The notes beneath the pieces are model-generated. The model saw only the letters and a program-made list of their open reading frames with translations, was not told the DNA's origin and did no database searches. DNA of 64,000 nt from Amycolatopsis thermoflava N1165 (GTDB taxonomy: Bacteria > Actinomycetota > Actinomycetes > Mycobacteriales > Pseudonocardiaceae), in contig NZ_KI421511.1 of NCBI RefSeq assembly GCF_000473265.1, positions 6,651,909-6,715,908 of the forward strand, given 5' to 3'. The number at the start of each line of letters is the position of its first letter. Position 1 is the stretch's first letter. The position numbers and the translations under genes are program-made. Below, one piece after another: positions 54,782-64,000 of this stretch.

Positions 54782-56484
54782 CCAGCATCGACCGCGAGCG
54801 CTACGCCGAGCTGTTCGGGCCCACGACCGGCGACCGGATCCGGCTGGCCGACACCGATCTGCTCATCGAGGTCACCGAGGACCGCAGCATGGGCGCCGGC
54901 TCCGGCGACGAGGTGATCTTCGGCGGCGGCAAGGTGATCCGCGAGTCGATGGGCCAGGGCATGGCGACCCGCGCCGAGGGCGCGCCGGACCTGGTCATCA
55001 CCGGCGCCGTCGTGCTCGACCACTGGGGCGTGGTCAAGGCCGACGTCGGCGTGCGCGACGGCCGGATCGTCGGCATCGGCAAGGCGGGCAACCCGGACAC
55101 CATGGACGGCGTCGACCCGGCCCTGGTGATCGGGCCGGCCACGGAGGTCCTGTCCGGCAACGGGAAGATCCTCACCGCGGGCGGCGTCGACTGCCACGTC
55201 CACTTCATCTGCCCGCAGCTCGTCGACACCGCACTGGCCTCCGGCCTGACCACACTCGTCGGCGGCGGCACCGGCCCGTCGGAGGGCACGAAGGCCACCA
55301 CGGTCACGCCGGGACCGTGGAACCTGGCCCGGATGCTGCAGGCGATGGACCGCCAGCCGGTCAACGTCCTGTTGCTGGGCAAGGGAAACACGGTCCGGCC
55401 TGAAGCGCTGCGCGAGCAGCTCGCGGCCGGCGCCGGCGGGTTCAAACTGCACGAGGACTGGGGCACCACGCCGGCCGCGATCGACGCGTGCCTGTCGGTG
55501 GCCGACGAATCCGGCGTGCAGGTGGCGATCCACACCGACACGCTCAACGAGGCCGGGTTCCTGGAGTCCACTGTGGACGCGGTGGCCGGCCGGTCGATCA
55601 ACGCCTACCACACCGAGGGCGCGGGCGGCGGGCACGCGCCGGACATCATCAAGGTCGCCGGGCTGCCGAACTTCCTGCCGTCGTCGACCAACCCGACCCG
55701 CCCGCACACCGTCAACACCCTCGACGAGCACCTCGACATGCTCATGGTGTGCCACCACCTCAACCCGTCGGTGCCGGAGGATCTGGCCTTCGCCGAGAGC
55801 CGGATCCGCCCGAGCACGATCGCGGCCGAGGACGTGCTGCACGACCTCGGCGCCATCTCGATGATGAGCTCGGATTCGCAGGCGATGGGCCGGATCGGCG
55901 AGGTGATCATCCGCACCTGGCAGACCGCGCACGTGATGAAACGCCGCCGCGGCGCGCTGCCCGGCGACGGCGGGGCGGACAACCTGCGGGCCCGTCGTTA
56001 TGTCGCCAAGTACACGATCAACCCGGCCATCGCGCACGGGATGGACGGCGAGATCGGCTCGGTCGAGGTCGGCAAGCTCGCCGACCTGGTGCTGTGGGAG
56101 CCCAAGTTCTTCGGCGTCAAACCGCACGTGGTGCTGAAGGGCGGGTTCGTCGCGTGGGCCGCGATGGGCGACGCGAACGCGTCCATCCCGACCCCGCAGC
56201 CGGTGCTCGCGCGGCCGATGTTCGGCGCCGCGCCGTCCGTGGCCGCGGCGAGCAGTCTGTACTTCGTCGCGCCGGAAGCGCTCGACACCGGCCTTCCGGT
56301 CACCCGGCCGCTGGTGCCGGTGCGCAATGTGCGCCGCGTGACGAAGGCCGACATGGTGCTCAACGACGCGCTGCCGGACATCCAGGTCGACGCGGACAGC
56401 TTCGCGGTGCACGTGGACGGCGAGCTGATCGAGCCGCAGCCGGTCGCCGAACTGCCCATGGCCCAGCGGTACTTCCTGTTCTGA
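54778..56484 (+). CDS. ureC: Urease alpha (catalytic) subunit
   Basis: 568 aa, full length. Nickel-site residues visible: the His pair in [13 protein letters not shown], the carbamylated Lys in [33 protein letters not shown] and the catalytic lid His in [19 protein letters not shown]; the last Asp is in [14 protein letters not shown]. Hydrolyses urea to ammonia and carbamate. GTG start overlapping ureB; its TGA overlaps the ureF ATG. Confidence 0.98.
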   Translation: MTSIDRERYAELFGPTTGDRIRLADTDLLIEVTEDRSMGAGSGDEVIFGGGKVIRESMGQGMATRAEGAPDLVITGAVVLDHWGVVKADVGVRDGRIVGIGKAGNPDTMDGVDPALVIGPATEVLSGNGKILTAGGVDCHVHFICPQLVDTALASGLTTLVGGGTGPSEGTKATTVTPGPWNLARMLQAMDRQPVNVLLLGKGNTVRPEALREQLAAGAGGFKLHEDWGTTPAAIDACLSVADESGVQVAIHTDTLNEAGFLESTVDAVAGRSINAYHTEGAGGGHAPDIIKVAGLPNFLPSSTNPTRPHTVNTLDEHLDMLMVCHHLNPSVPEDLAFAESRIRPSTIAAEDVLHDLGAISMMSSDSQAMGRIGEVIIRTWQTAHVMKRRRGALPGDGGADNLRARRYVAKYTINPAIAHGMDGEIGSVEVGKLADLVLWEPKFFGVKPHVVLKGGFVAWAAMGDANASIPTPQPVLARPMFGAAPSVAAASSLYFVAPEALDTGLPVTRPLVPVRNVRRVTKADMVLNDALPDIQVDADSFAVHVDGELIEPQPVAELPMAQRYFLF

Positions 56485-57149
56485 TGGGCATCTCCGCGAT
56501 CCTGCTGGCCGACTCCCGGTTCCCGGGCGGCGGCCACGTGCACTCCGGCGGCCTGGAGGAAGCCGTGGCCCGCGGGCTGATCCGCGAGGTGCGCGACCTG
56601 CCGCGTTTCCTGCACGGTCGCTTGTGGACGGCCGGGTACCTCGCCGCCGCCTTCGCCGCCGCGTCCGTGGTGTGCAGGCAGTGGACGCGGCTGGACGAGG
56701 AACTCGATGCGCGCACGCCGTCCCCGGCGCAGCGCGCGGCCTCGCGCGCCCAGGGCCGCGGCACCGCGCGCGCCGGCCGGATCGCCTGGCCGTCGCCGGT
56801 GATCGACGAGCTGCTGACGGCCACCCCGCGGCCGCACCACCCGATCATCACCGGCGCGCTCACCGCCGTCTCCGGCGGCACACCGCGGGGCGCGGCGCTG
56901 GCCGTCGCCTACCTCGCGGTGAGCGGGCCGGCGAGCGCGGCGGTGCGGCTGCTGGGGTTCGACCCGTTCGCGGTCAACGCGGTGGTCGCGGCGCTCGCGC
57001 CCGACCTGGACGCCGTGGCGGACAAGGCGGCCGACTGCGCCGGAACCGATCCGGCGCGGCTGCCGTCCCCGGGATCACCGGCGCTGGACCTGCTCGCCGA
57101 AGCACACCTGCGCCACCACCAGGAAGAGGTGCGTCTCTTTGCCAGCTGA
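56484..57149 (+). CDS. ureF: Urease accessory protein UreF
   Basis: 221 aa. [40 protein letters not shown] and the C-terminal [14 protein letters not shown]. Part of the UreDFG nickel-insertion complex. More divergent than the structural genes, as is usual for UreF. ATG overlaps the ureC stop; ureG begins 11 nt before its end. Confidence 0.92.
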   Translation: MGISAILLADSRFPGGGHVHSGGLEEAVARGLIREVRDLPRFLHGRLWTAGYLAAAFAAASVVCRQWTRLDEELDARTPSPAQRAASRAQGRGTARAGRIAWPSPVIDELLTATPRPHHPIITGALTAVSGGTPRGAALAVAYLAVSGPASAAVRLLGFDPFAVNAVVAALAPDLDAVADKAADCAGTDPARLPSPGSPALDLLAEAHLRHHQEEVRLFAS

Positions 57150-57837
57150 ACACGGACACGGGCACGGCCACGTGCACCCGGTCAACTTCGACCCGACGGC
57201 CACCGAACCCGACCGCTACGAGGCGCCGCCGTCCCGCGGCCGGGCCTTCCGCATCGGCATCGGCGGGCCGGTCGGCAGCGGCAAGACCGCGCTGACCGCC
57301 GCGCTGTGCCGCGCGCTCGGGAACGAGATCGACCTCGCCGTCGTGACCAACGACATCTACACCACCGAGGACGCCGACTTCCTGCGCAAGGCCGGCGTGC
57401 TCGACCCCGCGCGCATCGAGGCCGTGCAGACCGGCGCCTGCCCGCACACCGCGATCCGCGACGACATCACCGCCAACCTGGACGCGGTGGAACGGCTGGA
57501 GGAGCGGTTCCCCGGCCTGGAGCTGGTGATCATCGAAAGCGGCGGGGACAACCTGACGGCGGTGTTCAGCCGTGGGCTGGCGGACAGCCAGATCTTCGTG
57601 GTCGACGTCGCGGGCGGGGACAAGGTGCCGCGCAAGGGCGGGCCGGGCGTCACGACGGCGGACCTGCTGGTGATCAACAAGATCGACATCGCCCATCTGG
57701 TGAACGCCGACATGGACGTGATGACCTCCGACGCCCACCGCATGCGCGGGGAGCTGCCGGTGATCACCCAGTCGCTGGTGCGCACGCCGGACGCCCCCGA
57801 CGTGGCGGCCTGGGTGCGCAAGCAGCTGGCCGGGTGA
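57139..57837 (+). CDS. ureG: Urease accessory GTPase UreG
   Basis: 232 aa. A His-rich N terminus ([14 protein letters not shown]) precedes the P-loop [45 protein letters not shown] with the nickel-binding [20 protein letters not shown] and [13 protein letters not shown] start inside ureF with GAAGAGG upstream. As ureE is absent, the histidine stretch may provide nickel delivery (inference). Confidence 0.96.
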   Translation: MPAEHGHGHGHVHPVNFDPTATEPDRYEAPPSRGRAFRIGIGGPVGSGKTALTAALCRALGNEIDLAVVTNDIYTTEDADFLRKAGVLDPARIEAVQTGACPHTAIRDDITANLDAVERLEERFPGLELVIIESGGDNLTAVFSRGLADSQIFVVDVAGGDKVPRKGGPGVTTADLLVINKIDIAHLVNADMDVMTSDAHRMRGELPVITQSLVRTPDAPDVAAWVRKQLAG

Positions 57838-58586
57838 AGGCGCACGCCCGGCTCGTCGCCGAGGTCGCCGGCGAGCGGACGGTGCTGCGGGAGCTGAAGT
57901 CGATGGCGCCGCTGACCCTGGTGCCACGGCGGACGTCCGGTCCGGCGGCCCAGGTCCACCTGGTCAACTCGGCGACCTCCCCGCTCGGCGGGGACGAGCT
58001 GGTGCTGGAGGTCTTCGTCGGGCCGGGCGCGGACCTGCGGCTGTCCGGTGTCGCCGCGACGCTCGCGCTGCCCGGGCCTGCCGCGGCGGCCAGCCGGTCG
58101 TCCGTGCGCGTCGAGGTGGGCGCCGGTGGGTCGCTCGCGTACCTGCCGGAGCCGACCGTGATCACCGCGCGGGCGCGGCACACCGCGGAGCTGGTCGCGA
58201 CGCTCGACGAGACCGCACGTTTCCGCACGCGCGAGGTGCTGGTTCTCGGCCGCGCGGGTGAAGCACCCGGACGGCTCACCACGTCGCAGCGCGTCACCTC
58301 GGGCGCCAGGCCGGTGCTGGACCAGACCCTCACCGTCGGCGACCCGGCCCTCGACGCCAGCGTCGCCGTCCTGGCCGGGCACCGGGTGCTGGCGACCGAA
58401 CTGCTGGTCGGCGACGAGGTGGTGGAGCCGTCGAGCGGCGACTGGTGGGCGGTGACGCCGTTGCCGGTCGCGGGCTGCCTGATCACCGCGCTCGCCCCGG
58501 ACGCGGTCACCGCCGAGGAGCTGCTGGGCCGTGGCAGGTGTCACCGTTCGCTGGCTTTCGGAGTGGCCCCCCAGGCCCTAACGTGA
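57834..58586 (+). CDS. ureD: Urease accessory protein UreD
   Basis: 250 aa. Weakly conserved scaffold: [63 protein letters not shown] overlaps the ureG stop (GTGA). Last gene of the operon; no ureE and no nickel or urea transporter gene follows. Confidence 0.9.
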   Translation: MKAHARLVAEVAGERTVLRELKSMAPLTLVPRRTSGPAAQVHLVNSATSPLGGDELVLEVFVGPGADLRLSGVAATLALPGPAAAASRSSVRVEVGAGGSLAYLPEPTVITARARHTAELVATLDETARFRTREVLVLGRAGEAPGRLTTSQRVTSGARPVLDQTLTVGDPALDASVAVLAGHRVLATELLVGDEVVEPSSGDWWAVTPLPVAGCLITALAPDAVTAEELLGRGRCHRSLAFGVAPQALT

Positions 58587-58623
58587 GCTGTTACGGGTGA
58601 GTAAGCGGGTCGGAGGTTGGCAC

Positions 58624-59295
58624 ATGCCAGAGGTCGAAAACATCGACGACGTTGCGGTACGCCTTCCCGGCATGCGGGTGGCCTACGACGGCGAGGCGCT
58701 GGACGAGGCCGATCTGGCCGGCAGCTGGACCGAGCAGCTGCAGGACTGGCTGAACGAGGCCATCGCCGCCGGGGTCGCCGAAGCCAACGCCATGGTGCTG
58801 GCGACCGCCGACGCCGAAGGACGACCTTCCTCCCGCACCGTGCTCTGCAAGGGCCTCGACGAGCGCGGTGTCGTGTTCTACACGAACTACACCTCGAAGA
58901 AGAGCCACGACCTGACCGTGACCCGGTACGCCTCGGCGACCTTCCCCTGGTACGCGCTGCAGCGGCAGGTGACCGTGCGCGGCGAGGTGGAGAAGGTCAA
59001 CGTCAAGGAGACCGCCGAGTACTGGAAGCAGCGCCCGCGCGGCTCGCAGCTCGGGGCGTGGGCGTCGCCGCAGTCGAAGGTCGTCACGAGCCGCCGGGAC
59101 CTGGACGTCGCGCTGTCCTCGATCGAGCGCCGCTTCGGCGACGTCGAGGAGGTGCCGCTGCCGCCGCACTGGGGTGGCTGGCGCATCCGGCCCGAGATCG
59201 TCGAGTTCTGGCAGGGACAGCAGAACCGGCTGCACGACCGGCTCCGCTACGTGCGCACCCCGGACGGATGGCACATCGAGCGCGTCGCCCCCTGA
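58624..59295 (+). CDS. pdxH: Pyridoxamine 5'-phosphate oxidase
   Basis: 223 aa. Makes pyridoxal 5'-phosphate with FMN and oxygen. Blocks: AMVLATADAEGRPSSRTVLC, GVVFYTNYTSKKSHDLTVTR, ASATFPWYALQRQVTVRGEV, SQLGAWASPQSKVV, PPHWGGWRIRPEIVEFWQGQ and LHDRLRYVRTPDGWHIERVAP. CGGAGG lies 7 nt before the ATG. Confidence 0.97.
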   Translation: MPEVENIDDVAVRLPGMRVAYDGEALDEADLAGSWTEQLQDWLNEAIAAGVAEANAMVLATADAEGRPSSRTVLCKGLDERGVVFYTNYTSKKSHDLTVTRYASATFPWYALQRQVTVRGEVEKVNVKETAEYWKQRPRGSQLGAWASPQSKVVTSRRDLDVALSSIERRFGDVEEVPLPPHWGGWRIRPEIVEFWQGQQNRLHDRLRYVRTPDGWHIERVAP

Positions 59296-59360
59296 CCCCC
59301 GCGCGCGAGTCCCACGTTCCCGTCCTGCGGCCGGCGAGCTAAATCACCGGCGCCAGTTAG

Positions 59361-59373
59361 TTAGCGCGGCTAA
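59361..59373. promoter_or_regulatory. Palindrome TTAGC-GCG-GCTAA at MFS promoter
   Basis: Perfect 13-bp palindrome overlapping a TAAACT -10 hexamer (59371-59376), which lies 8 nt before the GTG at 59385. A repressor site is likely. Confidence 0.5.
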
Positions 59374-59384
59374 ACTGGTCGGTT

Positions 59385-60671
59385 GTGAGTGTCGAGGCGG
59401 GGTCGCAACGGGGTAAGAAGCGCAAACTGCTGAAATCGGTCGTCGTGGACGTGCGGCCGCTGCGCACGCCCGCGTTCCGGCGCCTGTTCACCGGCACCGC
59501 GATCACCGCGATCGGCAGTCAGCTCACCACCGTCGCCGTGCCGAAGCAGGTCTTCGACCTCACCGGCTCGTCCGGGTACGTCGGCCTGACCGGCATCGTC
59601 GCGCTGGTGCCGCTGCTCGTCTTCGGGCTGTGGGGCGGCGCGATCGCCGACACCGTCGACCGCCGGAAGCTGCTCATCTTCGGCAACGCGGGCATCGCCG
59701 TCGTGTCCGCCCTGCTCTGGGCGCAGGCGTTCTTCGACGTCGGCTCGGTGTGGCTCGTTTTCGTGCTCCTGGCCTTCAACCAGGCGTTCTTCGCGATCAA
59801 CATGCCGACCCGCAGCGCGATCGTGGCCCGGCTGATCGAACCGGAGCTGCTGCCCGCGGCGGCCGCGCTGTCCGGCACCGTCAACACGTTCGGCATGGTG
59901 TTCGGGCCGATGGCCGCCGGCGCCCTGATGCCGGTGATCGGCCTGCCCACGCTCTACCTCATCGACACGATCGCCCTGGTCATCGCGCTGTACGCGGTCT
60001 GGCGGCTGCCCCCGCTGCCACCGCTGTCCGGCACCGTCCGGGCCGCCGGCCTGAAGGACGTCCTCGACGGCTTCCGCTACATGGGCACCCAGAAGGTCCT
60101 GCTCGCGTCGTTCGTCGTCGACATCATCGCGATGGTCGCCGGCATGCCGCGCGCGTTGTTCCCGGAGATGGCCGAGCGGACGTTCGGCGACCCGCCCGGC
60201 GGTGGCCTAGCCCTGGGCTGGCTGTACGCGGCGATCCCGATCGGCTCCGTGGTCATCGGGCTGTTCTCCGGCTGGCTCGGCCGCGTCCGCCGGCAGGGCG
60301 TCGCCGTCACGATCGCGATCTGCGCGTGGGGCCTGGCCGTGGTCGGCTTCGGGCTGTCGAGCTCGCTGTGGCTCGCCGTGGTGTTCCTGTGCCTGGCCGG
60401 CGCCGCGGACATGGTCAGCGCGATCTACCGGCAGGCGATCCTGGTGATGGCCGCGACCGACGAGATGCGTGGCCGGATGCAGGGCGCGTTCACGGTCGTC
60501 GTCGCCGGCGGGCCTCGGATCGCCGACCTCACGCACGGCTGGGCCGCGGCCGCGGTCGGCACGGCCGCCGCCGCAACAGGTGGCGGCGTGCTGGTCATCG
60601 TGTTCATCGCGATCGCCGTCGCGCTGCTGCCCGCGTTCTGGCGCTACCGGGCCGCGGCGGTCACCAAGTAG
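59385..60671 (+). CDS. MFS transporter (MFS_3, multidrug-export type)
   Basis: 428 aa. Basic N terminus (SQRGKKRKLLK), then 12 membrane segments: [60 protein letters not shown]. Related to the exporter at 35785. GTG start preceded by a -10 hexamer and a palindrome. No adjacent regulator gene is seen, so the repressor would act from elsewhere. Confidence 0.9.
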   Translation: MSVEAGSQRGKKRKLLKSVVVDVRPLRTPAFRRLFTGTAITAIGSQLTTVAVPKQVFDLTGSSGYVGLTGIVALVPLLVFGLWGGAIADTVDRRKLLIFGNAGIAVVSALLWAQAFFDVGSVWLVFVLLAFNQAFFAINMPTRSAIVARLIEPELLPAAAALSGTVNTFGMVFGPMAAGALMPVIGLPTLYLIDTIALVIALYAVWRLPPLPPLSGTVRAAGLKDVLDGFRYMGTQKVLLASFVVDIIAMVAGMPRALFPEMAERTFGDPPGGGLALGWLYAAIPIGSVVIGLFSGWLGRVRRQGVAVTIAICAWGLAVVGFGLSSSLWLAVVFLCLAGAADMVSAIYRQAILVMAATDEMRGRMQGAFTVVVAGGPRIADLTHGWAAAAVGTAAAATGGGVLVIVFIAIAVALLPAFWRYRAAAVTK

Positions 60672-60696
60672 GACGGGAACTGACCTGCTCGGCTCC

Positions 60697-60702
60697 TACC
60701 GT
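60697..60702 (+). promoter_or_regulatory. -10 hexamer TACCGT, leaderless start
   Basis: TACCGT lies 7 nt before the ATG at 60710. Confidence 0.55.
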
Positions 60703-60709
60703 TCGCGGT

Positions 60710-61429
60710 ATGAGCTCCGTCGACACCAACCAGCCCGAGGGCACCCCGACCTGGATGGCCCTCACCGCCCCCGACCTGCCGCGCGCCACCGCGTTCTACG
60801 GCGCCGTGTTCGGGTGGACCACGCGCGACGACCTGTTCCTGCTGGGCGACCGCGTGGCCGCCGGGTTCGCCGAAGGCGCCCCGGCCTGGACGACGTACCT
60901 CGCGACCGCCGACTGCGACGCCACCGCCAAGCGGGTGCGCGCCGCGGGCGGGCAGGTCGTCGAGGGTCCCACCGAATTCGGCGGCCGCGCCCGCATCGCG
61001 CTGGCGGTGGACCCGGTCGGCGCCCGGTTCGGGCTGTGGCAGGGGCGTGAGCTGCCCGGCTGCCAGGTGGTCAACGAGCCCGGCTCGCTCGTCCGCAACG
61101 ACCTGACCACGGCCCGGCCCGAGCACGCGCGCGCCTTCTACCCGCAGGTGTTCGGCTTCACGCTGGACCGCAACGCCGACCTGCCCGAGCTGGACTTCAC
61201 GTTCCTCCGCCGCCCCGACGGGCACGAAGTCGGCGGGATCATGGGCGTGCCGGGCCCCGCGGACTCCAGGTGGGCGACGACGTTCGAGGTGGCCGACACG
61301 GACGAGACGATCGCGCGGGCGCTCGCGGCCGGCGGGAAGTCCACCGAACCGGAGGACTTCGTGTACGGCCGCATGGCGACGATCACCGATCCGTCCGGAG
61401 TGGAGTTCGGGGTCATCGCGCGGGCCTGA
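60710..61429 (+). CDS. Two-domain VOC protein (glyoxalase-like)
   Basis: 239 aa with two VOC domains: PTWMALTAPDLPRATAFYGA with AVDPVGARFGLWQG closing the first, and DLTTARPEHARAFYPQVFGF with ITDPSGVEFGVIA closing the second. Similar two-domain proteins are known in Streptomyces as antibiotic- or stress-related (e.g. hydroxylase-linked) proteins; function not assigned. ATG fixed by a hexamer 7 nt upstream. Confidence 0.87.
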   Translation: MSSVDTNQPEGTPTWMALTAPDLPRATAFYGAVFGWTTRDDLFLLGDRVAAGFAEGAPAWTTYLATADCDATAKRVRAAGGQVVEGPTEFGGRARIALAVDPVGARFGLWQGRELPGCQVVNEPGSLVRNDLTTARPEHARAFYPQVFGFTLDRNADLPELDFTFLRRPDGHEVGGIMGVPGPADSRWATTFEVADTDETIARALAAGGKSTEPEDFVYGRMATITDPSGVEFGVIARA

Positions 61430-61449
61430 CCGTCCGGTGTGGTCACCCC

Positions 61450-61585
61450 GGGGCCGGCGGATCTCGGGACACCGCCGGCCCCGCGGCAGGCGCGGCGCGG
61501 ACGCGCTCGGCCATTCGGCAGGGGCTGCTCGTCGTCGAGCAGCCGGCACGGGGCCGGAGGCGTTCGGGGTGCCATCCTCCGGCCC
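61450..61585. other. Three consecutive strong hairpins
   Basis: 61450-61460 with 61472-61482 (11 pairs); 61523-61531 with 61536-61544 (9 pairs, tetraloop TCGT); 61551-61560 with 61576-61585 (10 pairs). They lie in the 307-bp gap between the VOC and permease genes. The first may end the VOC transcript; the others look like part of a structured leader or small RNA. I see nothing else in the gap. Confidence 0.6.
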
Positions 61586-61736
61586 GTGGTTCAACACATC
61601 TCCGGCAGGCGTGCCATCCCGGTCTCCCTTCGAAAGCCGTCGACGCACCGGTGTTACCCCCCGGCGTTGATCCAAACGGCGGGCATTCCCCCGAAAGCGT
61701 GGCCCGGCAAATCGGATTGCGGCACACTTCTCGGGC

Positions 61737-63092
61737 ATGGCTGAGGTGAGCGCTACTCAGGAACCGGCCCTCAAACGGGTCATCGGCCCGAAGCTCCTGC
61801 TGTTCTTCGTGGTCGGAGACATCATCGGCACCGGCGTCTACGCACTGACCGGGCAGGTGGCCGGCCGCGTCGGCGGCGCGCTGTGGCTGCCCTTCCTCCT
61901 GGCGTTCGTGGTCGCGTTCATGACCGCGTTCAGCTACCTGGAACTCGTCGGGAAGTACCCGAAAGCGGCAGGCGCGGCGCTCTACACCAACCGCGCCTTC
62001 CGGATCCCGTTCCTGACGTTCATGGTCGCGTTCGCGGTGATGTGCTCGGGCATCACGTCCGCGTCCTCGGCCGCGATCGCGTTCGCCGACACCTACCTGA
62101 AGGAGTTCGTCGACCTCCCGGGCTGGCTGATCGCGCCGCTGTTCATCGTCGGCCTGGCTGCCATCAACTTCCGCGGCGTGAGCGAGTCGGTGAAGACCAA
62201 CGTGGTGCTCACCTGCATCGAGCTGTCCGGTCTGCTGATCATCATCGGCGTCGGGGTGTGGGCGGTGCTCAACGGCTCCGGTGACGCCGGCCGCCTGGTC
62301 GAGATCGACACCGCCGACCAGACCGCGCTCGTCGCCATCACCTCGGCGACCTCGCTGGCGTTCTTCGCGATGGTCGGGTTCGAGGACTCGGTCAACATGG
62401 CCGAGGAGTGCCGCGACCCGGTGCGCATCTTCCCGAAGGCGATGCTGTGGGGCATGGTCGTCGCGGCCACCATCTACGTGCTGGTGTCGCTGACCTCCTC
62501 CCTGCTGGTGCCGGCCGACGAGCTGGCCGCCGCGAAGAGCAACGCCCTGCTGAAGGTGCTCGACGTCGGCGCGCCCGGCTTCCCGCGCGAGGTGTTCTCC
62601 GCGATCGGCCTGTTCGCGGTCATCAACTCGGCCCTGATCAACATGCTGATGGCCAGCCGCCTGCTCTACGGCATGTCGAACGAGCGGATCATCCCGAAGC
62701 TGCTCGGCAGGGTGCACCCGCTGCGCCGCACGCCGTGGGTGTCGATCGTGTTCACCAGCCTCATCGCGATCGTGCTGGTGTCCACGGTGGACATCAGCGT
62801 GCTCGGCGGGACGACGGCGCTGTTGCTGCTGGTGGTGTTCGCCATCGTCAACGTCGCGGTGCTGGTGCTGCGCCGGGAGAAGGTGGACCACCCGCACTTC
62901 CGCGCGCCGACGATCATCCCGGCGCTGGCCGCGGTGTTCTGCCTGTACCTGGTGAGCCCGCTGTCCGGCCGCCCGGCGCGGGACTACACGATCGCGGCGA
63001 TCCTGCTCGGCGTCGGCATCCTGTTGTGGCTGGTCAACTGGTTCGCGATGCGTGCTTCAGGAACCAGGGATCGTGCGCCGACAGCACCGTGA
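61737..63092 (+). CDS. APC-family amino-acid permease
   Basis: 451 aa, 12 membrane segments. GPKLLLFFVVGDIIGTGVYA is the TM1 substrate motif (GxGxG-type), TAFSYLELVGKYPKAAGAAL lies in TM2-3, FFAMVGFEDSVNMAEECRDP is the TM6 motif. Imports amino acids or polyamines by proton symport; specificity unknown. ATG without a good Shine-Dalgarno sequence. Its end overlaps the convergent MBL gene by 59 bp. Confidence 0.93.
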   Translation: MAEVSATQEPALKRVIGPKLLLFFVVGDIIGTGVYALTGQVAGRVGGALWLPFLLAFVVAFMTAFSYLELVGKYPKAAGAALYTNRAFRIPFLTFMVAFAVMCSGITSASSAAIAFADTYLKEFVDLPGWLIAPLFIVGLAAINFRGVSESVKTNVVLTCIELSGLLIIIGVGVWAVLNGSGDAGRLVEIDTADQTALVAITSATSLAFFAMVGFEDSVNMAEECRDPVRIFPKAMLWGMVVAATIYVLVSLTSSLLVPADELAAAKSNALLKVLDVGAPGFPREVFSAIGLFAVINSALINMLMASRLLYGMSNERIIPKLLGRVHPLRRTPWVSIVFTSLIAIVLVSTVDISVLGGTTALLLLVVFAIVNVAVLVLRREKVDHPHFRAPTIIPALAAVFCLYLVSPLSGRPARDYTIAAILLGVGILLWLVNWFAMRASGTRDRAPTAP

Positions 63093-63864
63093 CCTCGTCG
63101 CCGTGGTCGCGCACCAGCTCGCGCAACCGCCGGTGGTTCTCCCGCCGCGCGCCCGGCACGGTCTCCACCCGGGCCTCGAACCACGCGAGGCCCCGGGTGG
63201 CGTGCGGGCGGAACGGATCGATCTGACCGTGGTGGAAGAACGCGTCACCGGCGTGCAGCAGCCAGCCGTCGCCGGTGTCCACCGCGACCCCGGCGTGCCC
63301 GCGCGTGTGCCCGCCGAGCGGGACCAGCAGGATCTCCGGCGGCAGCCCCTTCAGCTCGCGCACCGCACCGAAGCCGAACCACTCCTCGCCGGTGTCCGGA
63401 TAGCTGCTCCACTGTGGACCGTGCGCGAAGTGGACCTGCTTGTACCGCAGGCGTTCCTTCGCGTCACGCGGTGATTGCAGCGCCCGCAGCTCCTCGGCGT
63501 AGACGTGCACGGTGGCGTGCGGGAAGTCGACCAGCCCGCCGGCGTGGTCGAGGTCGAGGTGCGTCAGCACGATGTGCCGGACGTCCTCGACGTCGTAGCC
63601 GAGCCGCCGGACCTGCTCGGCGGCGGTTTCCGCCACCGACGTCCGCACGCCGACCATGCGCACGAACTTCGCACCCAGCCACTCGTCGGCGCGGTCGACG
63701 GCAGGCGACCCCATGCCGGTCTCGATCAGGACCAGTTCGGCGCCGGTGTCGACGAGCAGGCAGTGGCAGACCAGCTCGGCGCGGTGCAGGAACCCGCCGC
63801 GGCCGTCGATCAGACGCCCGCCGAGCGGGCGCATGGTGCCGCAGTTGAGGTGGTGGACCTTCAT
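63034..63864 (-). CDS. Metallo-beta-lactamase-fold hydrolase (N-acyl lactonase-like)
   Basis: 276 aa. HIVLTHLDLDHAGGLVDFP carries the HxxxDH motif in the variant HLDLDH typical of lactonase-type MBL proteins; GGHTRGHAGVAVD and LHAGDAFFHHGQI give the other metal ligands. Possible quorum-quenching lactonase; not demonstrated. Its ATG overlaps the stop of the upstream TetR gene (ATGA), so they form an operon. Confidence 0.9.
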   Translation of the reverse strand: MKVHHLNCGTMRPLGGRLIDGRGGFLHRAELVCHCLLVDTGAELVLIETGMGSPAVDRADEWLGAKFVRMVGVRTSVAETAAEQVRRLGYDVEDVRHIVLTHLDLDHAGGLVDFPHATVHVYAEELRALQSPRDAKERLRYKQVHFAHGPQWSSYPDTGEEWFGFGAVRELKGLPPEILLVPLGGHTRGHAGVAVDTGDGWLLHAGDAFFHHGQIDPFRPHATRGLAWFEARVETVPGARRENHRRLRELVRDHGDEVTVLSAHDPWFLKHASRTS

Positions 63865-64000
63865 GACAGCTCCCGTTCGAAGGTGGCGCGCAGGTGCTCG
63901 CCGACGGCGTGCAGCGGCGCGAGGTCGTGCTGGGTCTTGGCCAGGAGCAGGGCGCCCTCGATGGCGCTCAGCGCGATGGTCGCCAGCGTCGCCGCCTTCT
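63861..64000 (-). CDS. TetR-family regulator, C-terminal part only
   Basis: The last 46 codons of a gene that begins outside the window: ATLATIALSAIEGALLLAKT, then HAVGEHLRATFERELS and TGA. This is the C-terminal helix pattern of TetR proteins of the LmrA/YxaF group. Coupled to the MBL gene by a 4-nt overlap. Confidence 0.75.
   Translation of the reverse strand, partial: KAATLATIALSAIEGALLLAKTQHDLAPLHAVGEHLRATFERELS

Overview
High-GC actinobacterial chromosome, most likely family Pseudonocardiaceae (Amycolatopsis-like). Evidence: very high GC with strong third-position GC bias, frequent GTG/TTG starts, IdeR/DtxR-type iron boxes, SepH, a resuscitation-promoting factor, DUF2530/DUF2537/DUF2771/DUF3027 proteins. 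From memory, the gene order helicase-like protein, moaC, mog/moaE, rpf, moaD, moaA, cspB, DUF2771, MFS, DUF3027, DUF2530, rRNA methyltransferase, DUF2537, sepH, serC, citA follows M. tuberculosis Rv0862c to Rv0889c, with accessory genes inserted between the conserved blocks. I see no tRNA, rRNA, prophage, transposase or CRISPR array.

Layout. 1-4541: partial helicase-like protein, small conserved protein, NAD-malic enzyme, AraC regulator with VOC protein. 4542-5477: a gene-free stretch of tandem GC-rich repeats. 5478-13045: a molybdenum block, with cofactor synthesis (moaC, a mogA-moaE fusion, moaD, moaA) and molybdate import (HTH-Mop regulator, modABC); rpf with a long structured leader sits inside it. 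13042-20000: phosphatases, a TetR/flavin monooxygenase pair, a MarR/MFS pair, YccF, PhzF. 20000-32600: acyl-CoA synthetase, a TetR/R2lox pair, cspB, an MFS/DUF2771 pair, a glutaminyl cyclase, DUF3027 coupled to a sacsin-like ATPase. 32600-40000: purine permease and several regulator/target pairs, plus a mosaic tandem duplication at 37.2-37.7 kb. 40000-45000: arylamine N-acetyltransferase, superoxide dismutase, iron-regulated heme oxygenase, glutamate-cysteine ligase, SpoU methylase. 45000-54000: DUF2537, YjbR, sepH, mannosyltransferase, serC, beta-lactamase-like protein, MFS, citA. 54172-58586: urease operon ureABCFGD without ureE. 58600-64000: pdxH, MFS, VOC, amino-acid permease, MBL hydrolase, partial TetR.

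The most unusual content is non-coding. (i) Two copies (21871-22103 and 46103-46322) of a ~220-bp element that folds into a perfect nested hairpin, each lying between convergent genes. (ii) Two long stem-loops (21686-21803 and 25274-25388) with an identical apical stem and loop but different outer stems that remain complementary. (iii) About twenty genes start with no Shine-Dalgarno sequence, 6-8 nt after a TAnnnT -10 hexamer, so they are probably leaderless. (iv) An orphan iron box at 40018-40036. (v) An rpf leader with two interleaved helices and a CRP-like site.
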